Shown piece by piece: positions 46,017-58,668 of a DNA stretch of 64,000 nucleotides; positions within the stretch are counted from its first letter, which is position 1; each line of letters starts with the position of its first letter. Made by a program: the position numbers and the translations under genes. The stretch lies in assembly GCA_960531495.1 (NCBI GenBank), contig OY482851.1, positions 26,347,033 through 26,411,032 of the forward strand. Reading direction: 5' to 3'. This DNA comes from Zeus faber (Eukaryota > Chordata > Actinopteri > Zeiformes > Zeidae). The notes under the pieces were generated by a model. It did not search any database and had not been told where the DNA came from. It worked only from the letters and a program-made list of their open reading frames with translations.

Positions 46017-46778
46017 CCCCTGCAGCAGAAAGAGGCTTTATCTCCAACATCATTACACAGACAATGCATCACGAACCAGGCCCCCCAAAAAATGGATCTG
46101 GGGGGGAACGAATGGGAATGTTCTCAATTCTGTGTATAACATCCGTCTGCAGTTTGCGCTTCTGGCATTTCCGACTCAGGACTGTAAACACTACTCTCAG
46201 AAATCATTACTTTGGCATTCTTAACAATTTGCTCCAGAAGAACAAAGCAAGAAAATGAGCAGGATGAGGAAAAAAAAAACACCAAAAAAAAAACCAAAAA
46301 ACGAAAAACGGGAATACATTAGCAACCGAAATGAGATCATAAGCCGCGTGGCACGAGGTGGATGTGAAAACCACAAAGCACGGATAAAATATCTCTGCCC
46401 GCCGAGTGCCTGGAGCCTGGCGGAGCCGGGTCTTAGCCGTTGTGAGTGATTGAACTAATATTTAGAGTTATTAGTTCTGCTACATTTTCTCCCAGAATGA
46501 GGGGCTGGGGATGACTTTGTCTGCTTCCGCCGCTGCCCGGATCATTGAAGCGGCGAGTGTTGCGGGAAAAAAATGTAAGAGTGATGAAAATCACATCAAC
46601 GCTCAGGCTCACGATTGGAGGGAGACAATTTTCCTCCGATGTTAGAATTAGACACAGATCAGCGCAGTACTGTGAGTGCCGCGCAAAGAAACGTCCGCGC
46701 ACCAGGGGCCCGCTGCAGGTTCAACTCTGATGGCTAAAGAGAGAGGTGCCTATTAATTATGATAGGTCAGCACTAAAG
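46017..46778. other. Single-copy DNA, noncoding-element appearance
   Basis: 46320-46740 is complex and repeat-free. A-rich stretches lie near 46267-46310. No gene seen. Confidence 0.3.
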
Positions 46779-47141
46779 CTTGCTTCACACCGAATCCGAC
46801 AAACGACAACAACAAATATCGTACTGTACATTATATAAAACAATGACTTTATTTACACCGATGTTGGATGTCACCATATCCACTATCAATAAATCACTTT
46901 TTATATAATTGAATATCTTCTGCACTATATTGAACTCTGGATCAAGGGTTTTTTTAACTGTTACACTTGGAGCATGGTGAATGTCCAGCTGAGCAAACAA
47001 CTCGCTGTTGTACTGGAAGAAAACCTGTTCTCCCACTTTCCCTGACGTATTTCGTATTACGAAACACAGATGCAGATCATCCGACGGCCACACTGGGGAA
47101 GATCCGACCGTCAGCGGCGTATGCGGATTCGGTGTGGATCA
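46779..47141. mobile_element. Small inverted-repeat element (Harbinger-like MITE?)
   Basis: The left end contains CTTCACACCGAATCCG and the right end CGGATTCGGTGTGGA, imperfect terminal repeats about 17 bases long. A related right end lies at 49595-49662 with the same CTGGGGA/GATCCGAC/GATTCGGTGTG order. The superfamily is uncertain; many fish Harbinger-type elements have ends of this kind. Confidence 0.5.
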
Positions 47142-47549
47142 GGCAAAACAGTGAATATGCTGAAGATGTGAGCGCTGCTGTTTGGAGGCGTATGGAGAAA
47201 TGGCCTAGGGTTCATGTAGTTCATGATTTACAGCTCGCTGGGTTGACCGCTTGGACCGGCACCAAAGTGAAACAGGTTGCTCCCTCCCTTTCTCTGAACA
47301 TCGGCCATGACACCGCCTCTAAGCGGGGCCCTCTACGAAGCAGCGTCTCAGCTTTCAAAGGTGAAAACGCTGAGCGGCTACAAGGTGTGAATGTGTGCTG
47401 CAGTGTGAAACGGGGGGGGAAACGCTACTCGATCAAACCTTCCGAAAGCAAAGGCAGTGAACCATTGGCGGCCTCGACAAATGTGTTCTAGATGTTTTCG
47501 TTCTTGTTGACAGCTTCGATCCCTGGTCTCCTTTGGGTTCAGTCTCTCA

Positions 47550-47585
<36 letters not shown>

Positions 47586-49500
47586 AGTGCACCGATTCAT
47601 TTCCATAGGGTGGCTTTGTTTTTACTTGCCCTCTTCCTTCCACAGGGAGGTCGTAGCGTTCAGGCTACAAAACGCCGTCCCCCCGGAGCTGGCCGCGGTT
47701 CGGATTTTTGCATAAGGGCATTGTGAAGGGTGGATGCTTGTTGACGCCGGGGCTTAAACCCAAATTCAGCTCTTACCGTGTGCGCCCTTACACCGAGTCA
47801 CCGTGCAAGAGTCACAGTTTAACAAGCGTGTTTTTCCTCTCGGGCTTTGCGGCGTTAAAGATAAAATGCAACATTGTCGTGGAAGACAAATTAAACCTGT
47901 GAGGGCTGAGATGCCCCGTCGCAGATCCAGATTCTGTGAGAGCCATTAAGAGGCACTGGAGAGATGTTTGCTCTGTGCAGGGCAGCAAACACACACAAAC
48001 ATAAATCACCGCTGTGGAAAAAAAAAGGAAGCGCACAGCAGTGTGTGCGCCCCAGATTGCTCCCTATTGGATTGTGAATCAAGAGGGGTGGGGCGGGGTG
48101 GGATGGAGGGTGACTCTGGCTCTTCAGAGACGTGCCGACTTCAAAAGGGGATTCCTAATCCCCGGCTAATGACGGGCGCTGAGAAGGTGACAACAGCCTT
48201 CCGCGTGATTATACTCCGGCTCTGCAAATACCGCGCAGCTGTCTAACGGCGTGCCGAGCATTAGGGCCGAGTAAGGATTTAGTCAGACGGGCGGGCGGGC
48301 GCCATTTACGGTTGATACGGAGAAGAAAGGAAAAAGGACACCGCTCTGCACCGTCCGCATCTGCGTACGGGTGTGTTGCCGCTTCAGCTTGCCTGTCGGG
48401 GTTGGCGATGCATTTCACTCAGCAACTTTCACAGACTGGTACACATCAGGGGGGGAGGCTGTGTTGCAAATGTGGCCACCAGGTGGCGGCTGCGTCCTTC
48501 ACTCTGCAGCCCCACCTGCATCCACAAACGATGATGTAATCCTTTCCAGAACCCCCCCCCCTTACATCACACTGCAAGGAGGCCTGTCTGTTCTTCCTGC
48601 ATGTGGTTTAACTTGGTTGGGTTTTCTTGATTCCCACCCCGCCCCCGATTGCTGATGATACCCCCTGATAACAACAAGAGAAGCTCTGATCCCAGGACAA
48701 GATCCTCCGGCCACAATATCACGGCTCTGCCACAGCTATTTAAACACGGCGGTGACCTTAACAGTAATAAAAAGCAATTTGCACGCCGCTAATCCTCCAC
48801 GGTCGCGGCAGCTCTTAACCTTGTGTACCTTGCGGTCCGCGTGCGGAGATGTTAATATGCACAGCGCGCAGCCTCCGCCTCTTTGACAAAAAAAAGAATA
48901 TTGGATTACGACGGAAGGAGAGCATCTGCTGGAGGGGAGAGACAATGCGACCCCTCTCTCTCCCCCGGGGGATAATCAGCTGGAGCAACAAAGATGGAAG
49001 AGGAGCGTGGAGCCGTCCTATCCACCAGCCCCGGGAGAGAAAGACTCTCCACCGGTTTATTATCTTCCCCACATCATACAGATGCTGCCTCAGAACCGCT
49101 GTAATTTGATGTGAGAGAGTTTGATTAGTATTTTAAAAGAAATTGTCAGGCTTGATGTCTGGTTCCATGAACGTGATTGTCGCTGTCTGCGATGGCGACC
49201 AGTTCCGCGGCGTTTCGGGAGCCATTCTCTTGACCTTTTTCTGCCGTGATTGAAGAAGCATGAAAAGCGTGTTTCACTGCTGTGATTGTAACTCTTCTTC
49301 CCCCTTTCGTCTAAAGAAAATCTACTGTGATGGGGTTTTGTGGCGTCAACTTTATCCATCGGAATCTCATCTCACCTACGATATCACGAGGACACAGAAC
49401 ACAAGCCCTAACAGCAAACGTGTGTTACAAAGGACATTGTTTGAGATGGAATTACAATTTTACGGATTTGAGATTGTAGAGTATTTAGTATAGTATACCT
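47142..49500. other. Single-copy DNA with (CA)n
   Basis: (CA)n at 47553-47583. About 47690-48260 and 48660-49180 are complex, GC-balanced and repeat-free, with an (GGGC)n-like run near 48290. No protein match. Confidence 0.3.
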
Positions 49501-49700
49501 AATTGCAATAATACTCAGCCGCATTGTCATACATTTGTCTGTAGGTGTCACATGACCAGCATGCCCAATGTGACGCCAAACGCAGACGCAGTCCATCCAA
49601 CGACCGCAATGGGGAGGATCCGACTTTTGCACGCGGATACGGATTCGGTGTGAAGCCGGCTCATGTCCAACATCCCAAAATCCAACCGCGCTCCGTTTGA
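49501..49700. mobile_element. Fragment related to the 46779-47141 element
   Basis: Shares about 60 bases with the right end of that element: GGGGAGGATCCGAC and ATACGGATTCGGTGTGAAG. The other end is not recognised. Confidence 0.45.
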
Positions 49701-51160
49701 GACCTCGTTCCCTCCCCAACGTTTTTGCATTCCGCAAAACGGTGGCTCCTCCGAAGACAGGAATACAGATTCTTTCAAAATGTGTGTCGTTGTGACAGGG
49801 TCCATTCCTGGGATGCTGGTTTAGTGGAAACAGCAGCCAAAACCACGTTTCTGCTGTAGGCAGACAAAAAAAGATATTGTTTTGAAGGATCCAACAAAAG
49901 ACAAGAGGCGTTTTAAGTAATATATTTTTGTCATTCTGAATGTTACTTAAAATTTCATTTTGTGGCTTAGTCAAAAGATAAATAAGCGTTCGATGTCTTT
50001 GTGATCAAATCACTACAAATCTACTGACCTCGCCTCCGCCCCAGGGTTTGATCTATCTGCAGTCATCGATCTCCCGGAGAAGGTAAATATAGTTTCCTGG
50101 AAGGTGGTCATTGTGCATGGTTAGTTCATAGATTGCATGCACTCAAGTGGCGACATGTTACTTTGACTTTTATTACACTGTGGGCGGAAAATGATACAAG
50201 CTTTACAAGAGTTTGTCGCAACTTTCAGCGATCACACTCATTTTCCATTTTCCAAAGACAGTCAGTCAGAGTCACAGCCATTCAAAGTGAGAGAAAAAAA
50301 GATCATCCACTGCGTAACAACCCCATAATTGTTGAAAAAAATGCAAAAGTATAGTGAGAACGTGTGAACAAAAGTATCATTATTCTCACTTCCCCAACTT
50401 ACTTCTTATAGATAATGGGGTTAGGGTTAGGGTCGGTTGCCAGGATAACATTGAGATACAGCAACAAACTCCACTACTTTTCATTTGCATAGTGATGAGA
50501 AGTGATAATATTGCTTCTTTTCTAGTCTAGTATGCTCAGTAAAATGCACGTTTGATACATACATTATCTCCATGAGCTACTGTAGATATTTTGGCCGCTA
50601 TATGTGTCTATTTGCGGCTCGATTTAACCCGGAGCGTCGGGGCGTCCCCAGGTCGCTCTACCTCCACCGCTTCTATCTTTGTGTATCAATGGCTTCCACT
50701 CTCAGCGGGGCTCAGCAGCCGCAAAGGTTAATGAGCTTAAACACAGCTTCAAGTGAGCTCATTAAACAGGCCACAGAGACATGGGAGAGGAGGAGAGGGG
50801 GGAGGAGGCAGGAGGGATTTAGAGAAACCGGGCATGCGAGTATCAGAGTAGTCCTGAGAAATCAGAGCTAAATCACTATTGGAGGTTCCCTCTCCCCAGC
50901 GTGTGCACTTAAAGATCTCACACTCTTGGTCTGATTGATTTGCACTCTGATCGTCTGAATCACCTCGGTGTTAGTGGGGACTCGCAAACGACTCGGTCGT
51001 AATGAACCCATCCTTTCAAACAACTCGGCAGTCGGGAGTCAGTCCCGCAAAGGAGTTGTTCTAACTTTCTTTTGTTCACTCTCGAGTCTTGATTTGCGAG
51101 CGAGAAGAGCCAGGAGTCACGAAAAAACAAGCTCCTTAAGTTGCCATTCACTTCGTTTCC
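49701..51160. other. Single-copy DNA, possible regulatory segment
   Basis: 50580-50870 is complex. It contains a perfect 10-bp inverted pair TTAATGAGCT (50728-50737) and AGCTCATTAA (50756-50765), homeodomain-type sites 18 bases apart. At about 50418-50436 a doubled TTAGGG is chance-sized. Confidence 0.3.

Positions 51161-51188
<28 letters not shown>
51161..51188. repeat. (GA)n microsatellite
   Basis: About 14 GA units. Confidence 0.9.
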
Positions 51189-51192
<4 letters not shown>

Positions 51193-51660
51193 TGTTCCAC
51201 TCCCCAACGGAAAATAATTACCGAGGATTAGATTAATGTGGATAAAAGGTCAATGCATTTGATATCATTCATATCAATTGTGACGCATTTACACTTGTCA
51301 TTCCACCAAGGTAAATTATTTCGACCAAATTAAATGATTCACGTGGGAATTCCACTCACAACTCAGAGCCGTACCGATTTGTTCTTCGTTCGCAGGAAGT
51401 CCCAAATAAAGAGTCGGAAAAAGTTGAGCCCATCTTTTAGGCAAGTCACTCGTCAAGACGCAAATCTCCAAAAAAAGATTCAACTCAGTGTCAGTGATGA
51501 ATTGCAGTTAATATTGTCGACTTACTTAGCCAACCACATAGCCTTATTAAAGAGCCTTTCTCTGGTTTTCTTGGAGGATGAAAAACAATGTCACGCTTGA
51601 ATTTCTGAGTGGGGAGAATATGCCGTTAACACTGTTTAATGTACAGCATAATATTGGCTA
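51189..51660. other. Single-copy DNA, nothing recognised
   Basis: AT-leaning sequence without repeats. Confidence 0.4.
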
Positions 51661-52983
51661 ATGCTGCATTCACATGGAACACGGTAGATGGGAGAAGGCA
51701 AACAGTGCTTTCTGAATGGCACGGGGGAGCGAGGGGAAGGTACCACAGCAAAACGTGACGATATGTTGCTATGGTGATGTACAGAGACTCCAATAAAATA
51801 TATTAATCTAAATTATTTCTGTCTGTATTTTCTGTCTTTTATTATATATACAGATTTTAGTAATGCATAAAGCTATAAAAATGCAGCTTACTATTAATAT
51901 TTTATTGCAAACTTAAATGAATGGTAAATTTGCCCCAAAACGTACTGTCATTCATAGCTGGTTAACTCTACACAAGCAGCTATAAAGCATCTTACAGTAT
52001 TCCTCTCCAGTGGTGTTACCAGGAAACAAAGACATCGGGGGCTTAACCCAGCCAGGCTTCAGCCATTTTGCCACTCTGGGCAAACTCTCAACAGGGGGGG
52101 CGGGGGGTATTTCACTCCATAAGGAAGTGGAATAAAATAAAATAACCCACATATAAAATGAAAACACACTGTTTTGCACGCCGATCATGGGCGCTCCATC
52201 GCTGGCCCGCTGTGGGCACAGCCTGCACCATCAGAGAGGGAGCGATTGGGGTGCAGAGCCCACTCTGCGGGGTGCAGAGCCCACCCTGCTGGGTGCAGAG
52301 CCCACCTTGCGGGGCTATTTTAGTTTGGGGGCTATTCACGACGTTTGACAGTGAATTATTTCGCATTATGGATATATTTATGGATATTGTTATGCAACGT
52401 AGAGAGCGGATCTATAGAGATCTGTGTACTGGTAGTGATCAATGGCTGATCACCTGGTTTTCACTGGAAATAGAAGCCCTTCTTTTGTTATTAATTATTT
52501 ATATTTAATTAAATCATTAAATAAGTAATAACCTGGAGCTACAACCTGAGCTATCAGCAGACCAACCTCACCATGTGAGACCACTGTGTTCAAATCCTCC
52601 ATCTGCTTCCTTGCTACAAGCACCAAACAGCCTCCATGCAATCAATAAATACAAAAAACAACTTTTATATCAATCCACATTTTTTATGAAGTGCGATAGT
52701 TCCAGAGAAAACGGCATCTACCGGGTCCGACTCGAAAACTCGGGGTCTCCGGCAGCCACAGCAGACATGTGCAGTAAAGTCGGCCCCTCGCCTATGTAAC
52801 ATCTGGCTGTAATTCCGTCGCGGAGAACGGCAAAAAGTAAAAATATTATAACTTTGCACGGCAAATGGTGTGTACCGTTGCCGTTGCCGGTGTTCTCTGC
52901 TGGTCTGCCGTCCTGCTGTCGTCCACTAACATGACTTCCAGTTTGTCGTCTCCCATCCACCACGTTCCATGTGAATGCAGCAT
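51661..52983. mobile_element. DNA transposon with 40-bp terminal inverted repeats, unclassified
   Basis: The left end ATGCTGCATTCACATGGAAC is matched exactly by the inverse of the right end, and similarity continues for about 20 more bases (GGTRGATGGGAGA). TA flanks both ends (51659-51660 and 52984-52985). The interior has a 21-bp tandem repeat, no readable transposase and some AT-rich sequence. Target TA or TWA would suit Tc1/mariner or Harbinger; I cannot decide. Confidence 0.65.
52249..52311. repeat. 21-bp tandem repeat, three units
   Basis: Units of GGGTGCAGAGCCCACYYTGCK. Three copies in tandem inside the transposon. Confidence 0.9.
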
Positions 52984-54156
52984 TATTCACATAAAAAAAA
53001 TCGGTGAAAAACAGTTTTGAATAGTTTGATGGAAATTGGCTTCAGCGCAACATCGAGATTGGAGCATGCAATTATCGGTTGCCAATAAAAGCCATTAAAC
53101 ATTAAATATGCAACAATCTAAATATGATTGATCATCTCTGACAGGGAGAGCTTTTTTGGATAAAGCCAGATGCAGCAATTAAACGGCACTGTGAATCTTA
53201 TGACACAATAATGGGAATTGCTTTTTATTCAGGTCATGGCATACATCCTATTAATGGACGAGAATTTTCAAGCAATTAGTGGTGAAAGAGCCTGCAACCC
53301 ATTTAATAGACGCCGGTGTCCGTGCGTGAATCCGCTTTCAAGCACTTCCAGGAGAGGAAATTGGAGAGCCAAGCGACTGCATTGTTCCACCGGTGAAAAT
53401 ACTTCTGATCCCTAAGCTGTCAAACATGTGGCCAAGTGAAAAGTGCAATTAGTGCGTAAGGATAGCAGTTGTTTGTTGTGGTGGTTTGTGTCTAAACGCT
53501 TTACTACACAGTCAGTAAGAGACATATGATACAGCCAGACTGGTCACATTGCTTCCCTGGCTGGGATTGGTTTTACAAATGACTGATTCCAGTGCAATAA
53601 TTCACCATATGACTTGGATTTAATGCCTTTCTGGAGTTCCACTTATCATTTTGCTGTCAGACTAGTCATATATATCAATGAAACAAACCATGCGATAATA
53701 TTACTGGTGTTACAAGGCTGTGCCGTGTGTGCAGAAACAGTGATACACTGTCAGCGCAGCATCCAGATGTGGTTTTGGTCGATATCTCCTTCTTTCTAAC
53801 CCACAAGGATGAAAGACAGCCTGTGTCTTCGCTCCAATAAAGATTCTGCTCTGCCCCTCGCTGATTGCTCTGAGGTGGTTTTACCCCTCTGTACTGGAAC
53901 AGTGGCATTTGATGCAAAAAGGAGATAGAGCGGAAGGGACCTGTCATGTACTCTTACATTTTCCTTTTACTGCACTATATCAGAATCCGAAATGTAATCT
54001 GTGTATTCGACCAATTACATTTTCATAAACAAGGAATTTTTTTTGTGGTATGGATAAGGATAAGGACAGGCTGTCATGTCTGTGCATAGCTGTAAAGACC
54101 ATTAGCATGGAAAAATCTTAACAGTATGAAAAAATAAAAAGACCAAAAAAAAGGAA
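52984..54156. other. Single-copy DNA, noncoding-element appearance
   Basis: 53040-53450 is complex and repeat-free, with several ATTAA words. No gene seen. Confidence 0.3.
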
Positions 54157-54305
54157 TATATATATATATATATATACAAAAATATCTAGAAATTTAAAAA
54201 GGCTAAGTGGCAGTATGCTCATATTGGATGTGGGTATAAATATAGTATAGATGAGATATAATAATATGGGCATGGATAACAATGTATATACAATTTATAT
54301 ATACA

Positions 54306-54372
<67 letters not shown>

Positions 54373-54440
54373 TATACATTTATATAATACATTATTATAT
54401 TATATTCTTTCTAATACATTATATATATATATATATACAA
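54157..54440. repeat. (TA)n arrays
   Basis: TA arrays at about 54157-54176, 54309-54367 and 54419-54438 in very AT-rich DNA. Confidence 0.9.
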
Positions 54441-55518
54441 TATTACAATATAATATCATATATTATATATTATATTATACAATAGAACATATTATTGATT
54501 TTCATATTCTTTGTTGAATCGAACAGAAAGTCAAAAAAGTCCTCCCATCATTGAAACGTGTCCCAATCTTGTCAAAAGTCGTTCAGCAAAGTACGTTTTG
54601 GTTAGAGACTTGGAATCCCATGGGATCTAAAAACTAGTGTATTTACTCTGGGACACTGCAACACAGAAGAATAAGTCAATCAGAAAACAGCATGAGGCAT
54701 GTTTTACCCCTTGTCAACACCGTCCTTCCAGGTGCCTATGAGCAAGGCATGCATTGCTTTGTGGCAGACCCCCCCATCCCCACCCCCAATGTAAATGTTG
54801 TTTCAGCGCTTGAATGTGATCCTGAGTGGAGCTGAGAGACCGTGAGTGCTTGCCGGATGGAACCTCCCTAGGGGAAATAGAGGTTACTAAATTACCAATT
54901 AGCCCCACGCCCCCTCTGTGTTGCTGCTGAACAATGCAGCAGCCCTATCCATTACGCACGTCATTGACGTGGGTGCATGATCATGCTTTTTCCAGAAAAA
55001 CACGCGCCAGCAAATACATTTTCTGAGATTATAAATATGCAGACGGTTCCACAAACCTATGTTCGTGAGGATAAATCACTTCACGAGGAGTAATTCTGCT
55101 CAAGGTACTGCTGAGTCGGAAATGAGATGAACCTTCCTGATATTTACGCGGGACGCAGTGAACGAATTGGATCATCCAGTTCTGATCTGAACCCTGTGAT
55201 CGCGAGGAAAGCATTAGGCCAGCGTTCAAAGCGCAAGAACAAGCCTTTATTACAAGATATTTATTCATATAGCCGGTCTCCGGGAAGGACTGTTTCATCT
55301 TATCACATCTTTATTCTCCAACATTTTATCTTTTTTTCGGAACTATCTTTAAGCTCCCTTTAGGCTCAAAATCACGCAAGTTGGATGCGTGTGCGGCTGA
55401 CTGAACGCACACAAACATGCACAAAAAATGTGCCAGTGACCCTCCAAGCAAGGGGAACAGCGCTGTAAAAGGGAGGGAAGCGCCATGGGGGGGTGGGGTT
55501 GGCGGCGTGGGTGAGGAA
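54441..55518. other. Single-copy DNA, noncoding-element appearance
   Basis: 55020-55300 is complex and repeat-free. No gene seen. Confidence 0.3.
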
Positions 55519-55539
55519 GTGGGGGGGGGGGGGGGGGGT
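55519..55539. repeat. Poly-G run
   Basis: About 20 consecutive G residues. Confidence 0.9.
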
Positions 55540-57600
55540 ACCAGGGGTCAAAGGGTCGTAATGTTTACCAGCTTGTCACAAAGATAACCCTTGCTTTGAT
55601 GGCAGACCACGACCCTTCCTGACAGAGGGGGGAAAAAATACCAACGACATGTGTCAAGCACTTTTCACTGTATGTCAGTGTTCTCAGTGCTCTCAGTAGG
55701 GGGCCTGTCAATTTCACATCAACCCCCGCCCCAAAGGAATCTCATTTGAGATACATACCAATGTATATCAAATATGTGCTCGAAAGACATCTTAGTGTCA
55801 CTGTATGCTGGAACATCAGTTTTTCAGTTGGACAATACTTGTTTTCTTACATTATCATTCTATCCATCTGCGCCTACCCTAATAAGCACCGTCGTCTCGG
55901 CTTGGCTATTAAAGGCGACGGTTACAAAAAAAGGTTGGGGCTTCTTCTGCTCTTGTATTATCTTACACCGTCACCATTTCCAGCTTGTCCATAAAAACCA
56001 TCCGACAGAACCTTAACGAACTCAGAGAGAAGCGCCCCGGTCCCACACATGTATAAGAGATTACTCCGACATGAGTACAAAGAGCCTCGTGTGACGTCAT
56101 GTACCAGGCATGCTCCGGTGGAAAGGAGCAGGGGGTCCCAGCCGGGGCGCAATCAATACCGCTGCTTTCATACGCTGGTAGGGATATATTTTTATAGAGT
56201 AGTAATCTCTTTATGGATTTGTCAGCTGTTGTTGCCCTGAAGAGAGGTTTCAGGTTTCGGCGCCCAAGGTCTGGTGTCCAACCCCCGGCCAAGAGGGGTT
56301 GAGGGAGTCAAGGAGGTGGGGGGGGGGGGATTCTGACAGGAGGCTTGGAGAGGGAGGTAGGTTCTTCGCACAGCCATAACAGAAACGTCAGCACTTCTCC
56401 CGGGTGCCGCTCCTCGGTGGTCCCGAGGAGAGTACGGGCAGTATATCAGGTGTCCCGTGACAGAGTTACGGTGTCGACGGCGGAGCGACGACGTTCTCCC
56501 GCCGGAGCTGGATGTTGTACTTTGCAATTGAGGGAGCCATTAAAGGCAATCGACATAAGGGCCACCAACTGTTGTCATGGAGCCCCCTCAGCCCGCAAGC
56601 GCCCACCTCAACCCCATTTTTCAAGAGAAAGCTGACTTCTGTCATCGATAAATCAGCCTATTTAGAAGCGGTTGTGTGTGGAGGGGGTTTAGCATTTTAC
56701 ATCCACCAGTGCTTTCTTTTAGCATATAATGTATTCATAGAACTGTTTTAGTCTCATGCATAACACAACACCCACCCGAAGGGCTTCCGCTAATTAAGAC
56801 CCGCTGAACACACATTTACACACGTGGAAGCATGTTCTGTAAACTGCCAAGAGAGTTCTCCTCTCACCCAGGCTTGGCAGTGCTTCTCTAGGTTTTTGCT
56901 TTCTCCTGCGAGTTTGCGTTCCTTCAAGCCCTCTGACAAGGTCACGCGAAGAGGAGAGTCGAGATTCCTCGTGGTCTCCGAGGGATAAAGGACGCTGGCA
57001 TGCGGGCTCCATCTATAATAGATTATAGTGTAGTGGTGAGCATGGAGGAATATCGCAGCGGCTCGACGGTGTGAAAAGGGTTGAGTAGTCATTTCGTCTT
57101 CAATCTCCTTCTATTAACACGTGGCAACAGCTGCCAAACGGTGCCGATGGAGTCAACCATTGACGCGTTTAAAGAATCCCTTCCCTTCTTTACACAAAAA
57201 GGGTTATCTCGAAATAGAAACAAGCGTATTAAGTAAAAGACTCGGAGGGAAGACAAGGGCGGAGTCGGCGGTTAGTCGGCGTGCAGCTGGCGGCCACGTC
57301 CTCTCTCTCACCCGGAATGGTAGAGCTTTTCCTCTGAGGGCTCTGGCATGGCTCTTGTCAACCAGGCTCTCCAACCCCAGGTGTTAATGTACATTAGCCG
57401 CTGTTGGTTTGGCAACAATTCTCCTTGAAGGTCATTATAAGTTGTAAGTGGGATTATTATGAAAATATGTTATGCTAGCGCAGGAAAGCCCTTAGGTCCC
57501 GTCAGTCAGCGGCTGGATTGATGCAGAGTTGGCTGGAGCGCTGCTCGGGGCTTACAGCTGTGCCTCGTCCGTCTGCGGGATCTGTGTGCGCGCGTGCGTT
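55540..57600. other. Single-copy DNA, noncoding-element appearance
   Basis: 56050-56220, 56500-56660 and 56800-57180 are complex and GC-balanced ('GAGCCATTAAAGGCAATCGAC' near 56530). A G-run sits at about 56318-56328. No protein match in any frame. Confidence 0.3.
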
Positions 57601-57664
57601 TGTGTTTATGTGCGTTTGCATGACTGTGTGTGTGTGTGTGCGTGTGCATGTGTGTGTGTGTGTT
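57601..57664. repeat. (TG)n-rich tract
   Basis: TG units with TGCG interruptions. Confidence 0.85.
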
Positions 57665-58627
57665 TTCCAGCGATGGAAAAATGCGTCTGCGTTGTTAATT
57701 GGAGCTCCTGCTCGCCGAGGTTTCCGATGCGCAGCCGTGCGACGGACGGCCTCGGCCGATTGGACGCCTGCTCCGGTGACATCACCGCAGGAACAAGGGG
57801 GATTTGTCCCTGACTCACTCCGGCTCTGTGAGAGCAATCTGCGATGTGTCACTTTGCGGCGGGCTGTCAACGCGCCCCTGGTTTATATCATGTGACAAAA
57901 AAAAGAAATAACAAACGCGAGGCAATGGAAAGGCCTGCGTGTCCGACTGCCACATTGGTTTCATTGCGTCGTGTTAATGATGAGCTTCAGCCTTCCGGCC
58001 CCTTCATATTCCGATGACAAACAATGCTTTGACAGTTGTTTTTTTTTATGCCAGCGTACAGCACCCTTCTCGCAAAGTCCGTCGTGTCGGTGAAAGTTGT
58101 CCCTAAAATGTCCCACACTCACGCGGATTAACGCGTTTCTGATTCCATCATCGGCCACTTCAATTACTACAATTGGGCGAAACGATGTGAGGCGAGATAT
58201 GAGAGCCGAAAGAACACAGAAACACTCCGAGATCATTTGCGCAGAGGGGTTGCAGGTGTTTCATCTTCATGTCATGCTCGGTGGCTTCCCCTCCCGACTC
58301 TAATGTGCCTCATAATTAAAACAGGCTGTGGTGCCAAGTACGACTGATGTAATTAACGGTGATGATTTCTTGACGCCGCCGCACAACTACAAAGGGCTCG
58401 TCAAGTCACGGTGATGGAATTACGGTTACCTTTACGAGGAGCGGCAGAAGCGACACGAGAGCGTCGCGTCCAAAAGTGCGTCCGCCGCGTTTTCAATTAT
58501 TGCTTTGGAATGGTTCTGACACCGATTTTAAGATCGAGGTTCGTATTCATTCATGTTCATCTGGGCGTTCGTTTCTCTCGTGCTAACTCACCATGGCACA
58601 GAATGCCGCCATTCCGCCATTAAATTA

Positions 58628-58628
<1 letters not shown>
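57665..58628. other. Single-copy DNA, strong noncoding-element appearance
   Basis: 57700-58500 is complex and repeat-free with CpGs and TAAT words ('CCTCATAATTAAAACAGG', 'GATGTAATTAACGG' near 58310-58360). A regulatory role is plausible but unproven. Confidence 0.35.

Positions 58629-58668
<40 letters not shown>
58629..58668. repeat. (GT)n microsatellite
   Basis: About 19 GT units. Confidence 0.95.

Noticed and set aside
50418-50436. Interstitial telomere repeat (also at 234-250)
   Set aside because: Only two TTAGGG units at each place, which is expected by chance.
51000-51130. GACTCGG/GAGTCA-rich words shared loosely with 18820-18850 and 44530-44560
   Set aside because: Similarity is limited to short words and could not be extended into an aligned repeat.
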